Shown here piece after piece: positions 57,788 through 64,000 of a DNA stretch of 64,000 nt. Within the stretch, counting starts at the first letter, position 1; the number at the start of each line of letters is the position of its first letter. Position numbers and translations under genes: made by a program. The notes beneath the pieces were generated by a model. That model ran no database searches. It was given only the letters and a program-made list of their open reading frames with translations, and was not told the origin of the DNA. This DNA is from VHCN01 sp964589935. GTDB lineage: Bacteria > Verrucomicrobiota > Verrucomicrobiia > Limisphaerales > VHCN01. The stretch is taken from assembly GCA_964589935.1 (NCBI GenBank), contig CAZPVD010000015.1, positions 26,235 through 90,234 of the forward strand, given 5' to 3'.

Positions 57788-58675
57788 ATGTTGACTGGCA
57801 GATTAAACGAACGACTCAGCTTTGATGATTCCGAAAGTTATTGCTTTTGGCTCATTTTGATCACGCTGAGCCTAACTAATTTGGTTGCTCCATGCTTGGT
57901 TCAAGCTGATGATAATTGGGGCTTGCCAAGCGATGGAATGGCATTATCAATTGGTTTTGAGAAAGACAAATTCGCCGTTGGCGAGCCAATGATAGCTCTA
58001 ATTAAAATGAAAAACACTCGAGATCAACCAATAGTTATTTCGGAATCTTCTCAAGTAAAGCAGCTTTTTGAAGTGGTTATTGTCGGTTCACACAAGAACA
58101 TTGTGCCTACTGCATCAAGGAATAAGCCTGATCAAATTCTTTCGCCAGCATCTTCGAGTCAAATTATTGAAATGGAAGCTGGCGCAGAGAGACGATTTCG
58201 GATCCGACTTGATGAAGAGTATGATCTGATTCGAGCCGATACTTACGTCGTTACAGTGTCAAGGTGGTTGCCACGATTTGACGGAGCCGGCAAGACACGG
58301 CTCATCTCCGGCAACGCTATCTTCACCATCATAGACGCAAAGAAGTCCAACGACGCCTCAGCCAAGCCCGCTGCATCAAGCCCATCCGCCAAAGCCGCGC
58401 CCTCGTTGACCAGCAAGGTGCCCCTCGTCACCAGCCCGAACGTCATGGGCCGCACGGCCACGGGCAATGCCGGCAACACCCTTGCAAGTCCGCCTTCAAC
58501 CGACATTCCAAATCTCGGCACGCAGTCAGACAGCGCAGGCAAGCCCGGCGCAGCCGCCACGGTCGCCCGCTTCCTCGCCCATCAGGACGCCGACAGCGCG
58601 GGCCGCTGGGGCAAGATCGCCGTGCTGCTCATCTTCGTCCTCATCGCCTTCCTCTTCATGCGCCGTTCCACCTAA
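57788..58675 (+). CDS. Exported protein with C-terminal membrane anchor, unknown function
   Basis: The 295-residue protein has a hydrophobic export segment ('FWLILITLSLTNLVAPCLV', about 20-38). A beta-rich part ('MALSIGFEKDKFAVGEPMIA') follows, typical of cohesin-like or intermolecular-interaction domains. A Ser/Ala/Pro-rich linker (190-265) and a final transmembrane helix 'IAVLLIFVLIAFLFMRRST' complete it. It is probably held in the inner membrane by its C-terminus. The first two thirds are AT-rich and the linker onwards is GC-rich, a sharp switch inside one gene. Coupled with the preceding gene by closeness. Confidence 0.68.
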   Translation: MLTGRLNERLSFDDSESYCFWLILITLSLTNLVAPCLVQADDNWGLPSDGMALSIGFEKDKFAVGEPMIALIKMKNTRDQPIVISESSQVKQLFEVVIVGSHKNIVPTASRNKPDQILSPASSSQIIEMEAGAERRFRIRLDEEYDLIRADTYVVTVSRWLPRFDGAGKTRLISGNAIFTIIDAKKSNDASAKPAASSPSAKAAPSLTSKVPLVTSPNVMGRTATGNAGNTLASPPSTDIPNLGTQSDSAGKPGAAATVARFLAHQDADSAGRWGKIAVLLIFVLIAFLFMRRST

Positions 58676-58723
58676 AGCCCATTCCTCATTCCCCATACCT
58701 AGAACCCATAACCTGTTAACCCC

Positions 58724-59200
58724 ATGAGCACCCCCAACGTCGCCGTCGCGTTCCCGTCCGCCGCCAAGACCACCATCACCAACAAGCTCAACGACGCGCA
58801 GGCGGCGTTCCCCGTCATCGCCAGCCTCGACAACACCGAGCGCGCCAAGCTGCAGGTCATCGCCGAGGGCCGCGAGCCATACGTGGCCGACGCCTACACG
58901 GACGCCGCCGCCAACCCGGACACCGTCCCGCCCGTCATCAACATCGCCGACTGGGGCCTGCTCGAAGAGCAGCACGCCGGGCTGCTGGAAATGGAATCCA
59001 AGGTCAAGGGCCTGCTGGACCTGATTCAGGACACCAAGGCGCAGGCCGGCTCACAGCGTTACGAGAACGCGCGCCGCTACTACCGCTATTTGCAGGACAA
59101 CCTCGACGCGCTGCCCGCCGCCGACCCGATCTACACGCGGCTGGGCCGGCTCTTTGCCGGGCAGGGAAAAAAGGCGAAGCCGGCGCCTCCGGGGCCGTAG
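58724..59200 (+). CDS. Hypothetical protein
   Basis: The 158-residue protein is helical and soluble-looking ('MSTPNVAVAFPSAAKTTITN' at the start, 'LLEMESKVKGLLDLIQDTKA' as an amphipathic helix) with a Lys/Pro end. I do not recognise it. High-GC codon use supports coding. It lies 48 bases after the anchored exported protein and directly before the 16-bp tandem repeat. Confidence 0.65.
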   Translation: MSTPNVAVAFPSAAKTTITNKLNDAQAAFPVIASLDNTERAKLQVIAEGREPYVADAYTDAAANPDTVPPVINIADWGLLEEQHAGLLEMESKVKGLLDLIQDTKAQAGSQRYENARRYYRYLQDNLDALPAADPIYTRLGRLFAGQGKKAKPAPPGP

Positions 59201-59202
59201 GG

Positions 59203-59493
59203 GATAGGCAATAGGGAATGGAGGCAATAGGGAATGGAGGCAATAGGGAATGGAGGCAATAGGGAATGGAGGCGATGGGGAATGGAGGCGATGGGGAATG
59301 GAGGCGATGGGGAATGGAGGCGATGGGGAATGNNNNNNNNNNNNNNNNNNNNNNNNNNNNNNNNNNNNNNNNNNNNNNNNNNNNNNNNNNNNNNNNNNNN
59401 NNNNNNNNNNNNNNNNNNNNNNNNNNNNNNNNGGGAATGGAGGCGATGGGGAATGGAGGCGATGGGGAATGGAGGCGATGGGGAATGGAGGCG
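59203..59493. repeat. 16-bp tandem repeat (minisatellite) interrupted by an assembly gap
   Basis: Units GGAATGGAGGCAATAG (about four copies) pass into GGAATGGAGGCGATGG (several copies) before the gap, and the second form resumes after it. 16 bases are not a multiple of 3, so all frames are traversed; open frames through it are not genes. The true copy number is unknown because 59333-59432 is N. It follows the stop of the hypothetical gene at 59200. Confidence 0.92.
59333..59432. other. Assembly gap (100 N)
   Basis: Exactly 100 N residues flanked on both sides by the same 16-bp repeat. The round number indicates a scaffold gap of unknown size. Confidence 0.98.
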
Positions 59494-59555
59494 AAGAGCG
59501 AGGCGGGCAAAAAGTGCCTAAAATGGGGTTTTGAGGCGGTTTTAAGGGTTTTGGA

Positions 59556-59800
59556 GGGGTTCAGTTCACGAAAACGGTGAGTTCACTCACACAAATTGTG
59601 AGTCAGTTCACCTTGAACGTGAGTCCACTCACACCACGAATGAGTCAGTTCACGTTTTAGGTGAGTCAACTCACTGAATTGATGAGTCTGCTCACGCCGG
59701 AGCCGAGTCAGTTCACCAAAATCATGAGTTCACTCACCTTGCGATGGAGCCAGTTCAAGATTTTAGAGAGTGTGTTCAGGGTTGAGGTGAATTGGGTCAC
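59556..59800. repeat. 21-bp periodic array of palindromic sites (GTGA-N6-TCAC)
   Basis: Palindromic 14-base cores start every 21 bases: 59577, 59598, 59619, 59640, 59661, 59682, 59703, 59724, with decayed copies at 59556, 59745, 59766 and a good one at 59787. Exact GTGA-N6-TCAC occurs at 59577, 59598, 59619, 59661 and 59787; 59640, 59682 and 59724 have ATGA. The 7-base spacers differ. Two core types mostly alternate (centre ACTCAC versus CAGTTCAC), giving a 42-bp superperiod. The array ends about 160 bases before the cNMP-domain gene. Read as 7-codon units it is broken by TAG at 59658-59660. Confidence 0.85.
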
Positions 59801-59960
59801 GGCCAAGATGTTCAGTGTTGACGGCCTGCAAGGGCTGGATTCTTCCTGCCAGGTTTCAGCGTCGGTCACAGACCGCCGCTACAGATTCGTCAAACTTCGA
59901 GGCTTCCGGCTTGCCTGCGCGGTGCGATTCTGCTAGGGAATTCCGCAGCCTGCTAGCCCC

Positions 59961-61907
59961 ATGAATCCCCTCAACGAGAGGAAACTGCGCCCGTCCAAGG
60001 CCATCGAGTCGCGCGATCTGCCCGACGGCCTGCGCCTGCTCAAGCAGACCGCGCGCGGCGAGTATCTCGCGCTCACGCCGGAGCAGCAGCGCGTGATGGA
60101 GCTGTTCGACGGCCATCGCACGGTGCAGGAGGTGTTGCACTCGATGCTCACGCAGGAACACCCGATGAAGATCCGCGCCTTCTACGACCTCGTCATCGGC
60201 GCGTTGCAGAAGGGATTTCTTTTTGACGGCGAACAGGAATCCTCCGCCGGCGCGCGGAAGGGCCGTCAATGGCCCGTGCATACGAGTCCCGCGGCCGTCA
60301 TCGGCCTGTCGCTGGGTGTGATGATTGCGGGCGCGTCGGTGTTCAAGGTGGCGGTGTTCGAGCCTGTGGTGACGGTGCAGGAATGGCTGTGGCTGCTGGC
60401 GCTGGTGGCGGCGGGGCTGAGCGTGTCGCATCTGCTCGCGGGCTTCGCGTTGAGCGGGCTGGGCCGGCAGGTGTATGCGCCGGTGCTGCGGCTTGATCAC
60501 GGGCTGCCGTATTTTTCCGTGGACGTGCGCGACGCGTTCATGGGCGGGCGCGTGACGGAGGTGTGCGTGGCGTTGCAAATGCTCGCGGGGCCGTTCGTGC
60601 TCGCGGTGGCGGCGGGGTTGTGGGATTTGCCGAACGCGGTGCTCGCGTCGTGGCTGACGATGTTCATCCTCGCGTCGCCCTTCGGCCACACGCCGGCGCA
60701 CAACATCCTGCACGCGCTGTTTCGCAAGGAATACGAGCTGCCCAAGTGCGCCGAGCGGTTCCTCAACACGAAGATGGTCGCGCAGATGTTCAACTGGCGC
60801 GAGACGCTGCACGAGGAACGGTATTTTCTCGTCTATAGCACCTACGCGATTTTGTGGCTCGGTCTGGTGTATCGTTTTGCCGGGCGCATGCTGGAGACGC
60901 AGGGCAACGCCTTCGCCGATCTGCTCACGCGAACCGGCACACCCTCGGGTCGCTGGACGATGCTGGTGATCTTCACGCTGCTCGCGCTGTCCGTCGCCGC
61001 GCCGCTCGCCTACGGCGCGTGGGTGCTGCTGCGCGGCGGATACCGGCTGCTCGCGCCGCGACTGTTCAACGCCGAATCCGCGCTGCGTCGGCGCCCGGAT
61101 GGATCGCACCGGCCCGAAACCGCGCAGATCACGCGGTTCCTTGCGAACACGCTGCTCTTCTCGCAACTTCCGCCGGAAGAACTGGAAAAAGTCGCCGCGG
61201 CGATGAAGTTCAGCCGCGTCGAGCCGGGCACGTTCCTCGTGCGCGAGCGCGACTTCGGCAATCTGCTGTTCATCGTCCACTCCGGCTCCGTCGAGGTGCT
61301 CAAGGAAAACGAGGCGGGCGAGCCGTTGCGCGTGGCCACGCTCGGGGCGGGCGACGTGTTCGGCGAGATCGGGCTGCTCGACGAGGTGCCGCGCACCAGC
61401 TCCGTGCGGAGCACGGGCGCCGCGACGCTCTTCACGCTGAAAAAAGAGGATTTCGACCGCCTGCTCGTGCAGACGCTCGGCGCCAAGAAGATCAAGGAAA
61501 TCGTGCAAGTGTGCGCCTTCCTCAAGCGCAACCCGCTCTTCGCCGAGTGGCATCCGCAGCCGTTGCTCCGGCTGTCGGGCGCGTTCGCGTTCCAGAATTT
61601 CAGTCCCGGCGACGTGGTCATCCAGGAGAACAAGCCGAACGACTCCTTCTACCTCGTGCATGACGGGCAGTTTGAAGTCCGCAAAAAAGGCCAGCCGTGC
61701 GCGACGCTCGGGCCGGGCGATTTTTGTGGTGAGATCAGCCTGCTCCGTCACACGCCCGCCACTGCCGAGGTCGCCGCCGTCAAGCCCGGCCGCTGCCTCA
61801 AGCTCGGCAAGAACGATTTCTTCCAGTTGGTCAGCCAGAGTTTCCTCACCGGCTTGACAATCGAAACCGCACTCGACGCGCGCACCGCGAAAGGAGGCCT
61901 GCGATGA
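59961..61907 (+). CDS. PqqD-like / degenerate M50-like membrane / double cyclic-nucleotide-binding protein
   Basis: The 648-residue protein has a PqqD-like N-terminus (about 10-90, 'LALTPEQQRVMELFDGHRTV'). A membrane part follows (105-360) whose core resembles M50B peptidases ('LPYFSVDVRDAFMGGR', 'QMLAGPFV'). Two cNMP-binding domains (395-505, 515-628) end it. The expected HExxH reads His157-Leu-Leu-Ala-Gly161, and the later Asn-Pro/Asp-Gly region is also altered, so peptidase activity is unlikely. Domain 1 keeps 'GEIGLLDEVPRTSS' with the phosphate-binding Arg478; domain 2 has 'GEISLLRHTPATAE' without Arg. The role may be cNMP-controlled membrane signalling. The next gene overlaps by four bases. 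Confidence 0.8.
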   Translation: MNPLNERKLRPSKAIESRDLPDGLRLLKQTARGEYLALTPEQQRVMELFDGHRTVQEVLHSMLTQEHPMKIRAFYDLVIGALQKGFLFDGEQESSAGARKGRQWPVHTSPAAVIGLSLGVMIAGASVFKVAVFEPVVTVQEWLWLLALVAAGLSVSHLLAGFALSGLGRQVYAPVLRLDHGLPYFSVDVRDAFMGGRVTEVCVALQMLAGPFVLAVAAGLWDLPNAVLASWLTMFILASPFGHTPAHNILHALFRKEYELPKCAERFLNTKMVAQMFNWRETLHEERYFLVYSTYAILWLGLVYRFAGRMLETQGNAFADLLTRTGTPSGRWTMLVIFTLLALSVAAPLAYGAWVLLRGGYRLLAPRLFNAESALRRRPDGSHRPETAQITRFLANTLLFSQLPPEELEKVAAAMKFSRVEPGTFLVRERDFGNLLFIVHSGSVEVLKENEAGEPLRVATLGAGDVFGEIGLLDEVPRTSSVRSTGAATLFTLKKEDFDRLLVQTLGAKKIKEIVQVCAFLKRNPLFAEWHPQPLLRLSGAFAFQNFSPGDVVIQENKPNDSFYLVHDGQFEVRKKGQPCATLGPGDFCGEISLLRHTPATAEVAAVKPGRCLKLGKNDFFQLVSQSFLTGLTIETALDARTAKGGLR

Positions 61908-62635
61908 GCGCGCTCCTGAAGCTCCTGCCCGCCGCAGCCGTCGGTCTTGTTGCTTACGCCAACTCGGATGAACTGGCGAAGAGCCTCAACATCATCACCA
62001 AGGTGCAGGTGGCAGCCACCGCCGGCATCGAGATGCAGGGCATCGCCGAGGCGGTGGCGCAGGAATACACGAGCGAAGGCACGCTGCCTGTGGACAACTT
62101 TGGCAAATTCCTTCGCGAGAACATGCGCGAGAGGGGCGGCAAGAACACGCGCGACCGCACCAAGGACGTGTGGGGCACGGAATACAAACTCATCGTCAAG
62201 GGCGAGGGCTTCGAGGTGCAGTCCGCCGGGCCGGACACGAAATGGAACACCGACGACGACTTGAAATACTTCTATTCGATCAAGGAACTCGGCGGCCCCG
62301 GCGCGGACGTTGCGGCCGGTTCTGGACAATCCGGTTCCAGCGGCAAGGCATCACATTCTTCCACTGCGAATCAAAGGCGAAGTTCTCCATCGCCGGCACA
62401 GACGCCGTCAACGCAGTCCCCCGAGGAAACGAAACGCAAAGTGGTCGAGTCGCAGATGAAACGCGCCGAGGGCGGCTCGGCCCAGGCGCAGTATGACCTC
62501 GGCCTGCGTTACCTCAGCGGCGACGGCGTCGGGAAGGACGATGCCAAGGCGCGCGAGTGGCTCGAAAAATCAGCGGAGGGCGGCAATTCCGAGGCGAAGC
62601 GCAAGCTGGAATCGCTCAACGCGGGCAAGCTGTAG
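61904..62635 (+). CDS. GspG-like core with C-terminal Sel1 repeats
   Basis: The 243-residue protein has a short hydrophobic start (9-19), then a GspG-like core: 'GTLPVDNFGKFLRENM', 'KDVWGTEYKLIVKGEGFEVQ' and 'SAGPDTKWNTDDDLKYFYS', as in major pseudopilins of type II secretion. It lacks the prepilin 'FTLIE' signal. A Ser/Gly/Pro linker leads to Sel1-type repeats ('AQAQYDLGLRYLSGDGVGKD', 'AREWLEKSAEGG'). Its ATG overlaps the stop of the cNMP-domain gene (ATGA), so the two are translated together. Fusion of a pseudopilin-like core to Sel1 repeats suggests a periplasmic or membrane-bound adaptor. Confidence 0.72.
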   Translation: MSALLKLLPAAAVGLVAYANSDELAKSLNIITKVQVAATAGIEMQGIAEAVAQEYTSEGTLPVDNFGKFLRENMRERGGKNTRDRTKDVWGTEYKLIVKGEGFEVQSAGPDTKWNTDDDLKYFYSIKELGGPGADVAAGSGQSGSSGKASHSSTANQRRSSPSPAQTPSTQSPEETKRKVVESQMKRAEGGSAQAQYDLGLRYLSGDGVGKDDAKAREWLEKSAEGGNSEAKRKLESLNAGKL

Positions 62636-62867
62636 CGCCAAACCACCGCAAACTTCCCCCTTGCATCCGGGCGATTCATGCCTATTCTCCCCGTCCGCCT
62701 GAGCGCCGCGTGTGCGGATGCTCGTTGAGGCTGAGAAACGACCGTTAACCAACAACCTGACCCTTAACCTCCGTTGCCACAGCAACGCCGGTTCGTTAGG
62801 CAATGGAGCCTTCGCCGGGATTCTCTTCCCGGTTGCAAGTCTCCCCGACAGAAAGAAAGACCGCAGT

Positions 62868-64000
62868 ATGCTCACCATGGAAGAGGCCCTCAAGCACAGC
62901 GACATGCGCTTTGCCGCCGGGGAAATCGTCAAAGGCACCATCATCGAGGCCCGTCCGCGCGAAGTGCTCGTGGACATCGGCTACAAGTCCGAGGGCGTCA
63001 TCCCCACCAATGAGTTCGAGGACCCGGCCGTCATCAAGGTCGGCGCCGAGATTGACGTGCTGATCGAGAGGCTCGAGGACAAGGACGGCAACGTGGTGCT
63101 CTCGAAGGAGAAGGCCGCGTTCAAGCAGAACTGGGACAAAATCCTCACCATTTGCAACGAGGGCGGCATTATCGCGGGCAAGGTCAAGGCCATCGTCAAG
63201 GGCGGCCTGATTGTCAACGTCGGGGTCGAGGCGTTCCTGCCTTCCTCGCAGATTGACATTATTCCGCCGAAGAATTTGCAGACGTTCGTCGGCAACACCT
63301 ACGATTTCAAGGTCGTCAAGATCAACCAAGACCGGCAGAACATCGTCCTCTCCCGCCGCGAACTGATCGAGCAGGAGCGCAACGAGCGCCGCTCCAAGCT
63401 CCTCACCGAGATGATGCCCGGCGACATCCGCAAGGGCACGGTCAAGAACCTCACCGACTTCGGCGCGTTCATTGACCTCAACGGCATTGATGGCCTGCTG
63501 CACATCACGGACATGAGTTGGGGCCGGCTCAATCATCCGAGCGACCTGCTCAAGGTCGGCCAGGAACTCGACGTCGTCGTGCTCGACATCAACAAGGAAA
63601 AAGAGCGCGTCAGCCTCGGCCTCAAGCAGAAGAGCGCCAACCCGTGGGACCAGATCGAGAAGAAGTTCCCCGTCGGCCAGAAGGTCAAGGGCAAGGTCGT
63701 CAACCTCGTTCCCTACGGCGCGTTTGTGGAACTCGAACCCGGCGTCGAGGGCCTCGTGCATGTCACGGAGCTTTCGTGGACCAAGCGCATCGCCAAGCCC
63801 GGCGACGTGCTCAAGGCCGGCCAGGAAGTCGAGGCCGTCGTGCTCGGCATCAACCGCGACGAGCAGAAAATCTCGCTCGGCATCCGCCAGCTCGAAACCA
63901 ACCCGTGGGACCAGGCCGTCGGCAAGTATCCGCCCGGCACCAAGATCAAGGGCAAGGTCCGCAACCTCACCAGCTACGGCGCCTTCGTCGAACTCGAAGA
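62868..64000 (+). CDS. rpsA: 30S ribosomal protein S1 (5' part, cut by window end)
   Basis: The frame runs off the window after 377 codons. It encodes consecutive S1 RNA-binding domains: 'AGEIVKGTIIEARPREVLVD', 'GKVKAIVKGGLIVNVGVEAF', 'KGTVKNLTDFGAFIDLNGID', 'KGKVVNLVPYGAFVELEPGV' and a last partial one 'KGKVRNLTSYGAFVELEE'. The linkers 'NPWDQIEKKFPVGQKV' and 'NPWDQAVGKYPPGT' are characteristic. S1 recruits mRNA to the small subunit. ATG at 62877 is an alternative start; the ribosome site is a weak GAAAGAAAGA run. The 232-base gap upstream presumably holds the promoter and leader, where S1 autoregulation would act. Confidence 0.95.
   Translation, partial: MLTMEEALKHSDMRFAAGEIVKGTIIEARPREVLVDIGYKSEGVIPTNEFEDPAVIKVGAEIDVLIERLEDKDGNVVLSKEKAAFKQNWDKILTICNEGGIIAGKVKAIVKGGLIVNVGVEAFLPSSQIDIIPPKNLQTFVGNTYDFKVVKINQDRQNIVLSRRELIEQERNERRSKLLTEMMPGDIRKGTVKNLTDFGAFIDLNGIDGLLHITDMSWGRLNHPSDLLKVGQELDVVVLDINKEKERVSLGLKQKSANPWDQIEKKFPVGQKVKGKVVNLVPYGAFVELEPGVEGLVHVTELSWTKRIAKPGDVLKAGQEVEAVVLGINRDEQKISLGIRQLETNPWDQAVGKYPPGTKIKGKVRNLTSYGAFVELE

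Noticed and set aside
58676..58712. Possible short repeat (CATTCCTCATTCCCCATACC)
   Set aside because: Similarity between units is too loose to call a tandem repeat.
59234..59580. Three overlapping frames through the 16-bp repeat and the N gap
   Set aside because: They arise because a 16-bp unit without stops is open in every frame; they include unknown bases and have no start context.
59556..59800. CRISPR array
   Set aside because: The repeated part is a 14-base imperfect palindrome with 7-base spacers; CRISPR repeats and spacers are each about 25-40 bases, and no cas genes are near.
59661..59936. 91-codon frame starting in the 21-bp array
   Set aside because: It starts in the middle of the array after an in-frame TAG, uses GTG without a ribosome site, and its second half has no repeat or domain. 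It is kept only as evidence that the array might derive from coding sequence.
59856..61751. 631-codon open frame on the minus strand
   Set aside because: It is antisense to the multi-domain cNMP protein, whose domains are recognisable. The minus translation is a charged low-complexity sequence.

Overview
The window is high-GC, densely coded chromosomal DNA from a Gram-negative bacterium. I infer a verrucomicrobial relative (PVC group, Pedosphaera/Limisphaerales-like) from the gene types: solitary type-IV-pilin-like proteins with a C-terminal 'DGHV' motif (13.8 and 37.8 kb), a TMTC-like TPR membrane protein, tandem NDK domains, DUF1326, an outer-membrane lipid transport cassette (HpnN-like RND plus MlaE/F/D), and typical short repeats. 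No rRNA, tRNA, insertion sequence, prophage or CRISPR array was seen. A run of 100 Ns at 59333-59432 marks an assembly gap inside a 16-bp tandem repeat.

Layout. 0-3 kb: a minus-strand rpsU with its own terminator, then a three-gene unit (unknown, sugar isomerase, flippase-like membrane protein). 3-18 kb: TMTC-like TPR protein, two-domain secreted esterase, then mostly minus-strand housekeeping and metabolic genes (methyltransferase, aldose epimerase, thpR, agmatine deiminase, aldo/keto reductase, tandem NDK), a pilin-like protein, AraC regulator, HAD hydrolase and an RhlE-like helicase. 18-24 kb: gnd, trpS, queG, aroK. 24-28 kb: a Tat-exported molybdenum hydroxylase operon. 29-33 kb: rodZ-like, rimO, pgsA and a TatA-PgpA fusion on the minus strand. 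33-41 kb: CCA-adding enzyme, nadB, a palindromic repeat cluster, glcF-like protein, inositol monophosphatase, ispF. 41-46 kb: genes that fit sugar-acid breakdown (YjhG-type dehydratase, HpaI-type aldolase, Ldh-type and SDR-type dehydrogenases). 47.8-55.8 kb: yebC followed by an envelope lipid transport cassette. 55.9-59.2 kb: three unrecognised genes, the first two surface or secreted proteins partly in AT-rich DNA. 59.2-59.8 kb: two tandem arrays. 60-62.6 kb: a two-gene unit with unusual domain architecture. 62.9-64 kb: start of rpsA.

Most unusual content. (1) A TatA-like segment is fused in frame to phosphatidylglycerophosphatase A (28983-29819). (2) A PqqD-like domain is joined to a degenerate M50-like membrane domain and two cyclic-nucleotide-binding domains (59961-61907), translationally coupled to a GspG-like/Sel1 protein. 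It lies downstream of a strictly 21-bp-periodic array of GTGA-N6-TCAC palindromes, whose core resembles a CRP-type site. (3) A short sequence related to the 59.2-kb minisatellite sits in frame inside both queG and an inositol monophosphatase gene. (4) Several enzymes carry one intact and one degenerate catalytic domain (NDK, CE15-like esterase). Functional links among these are inference from sequence alone.
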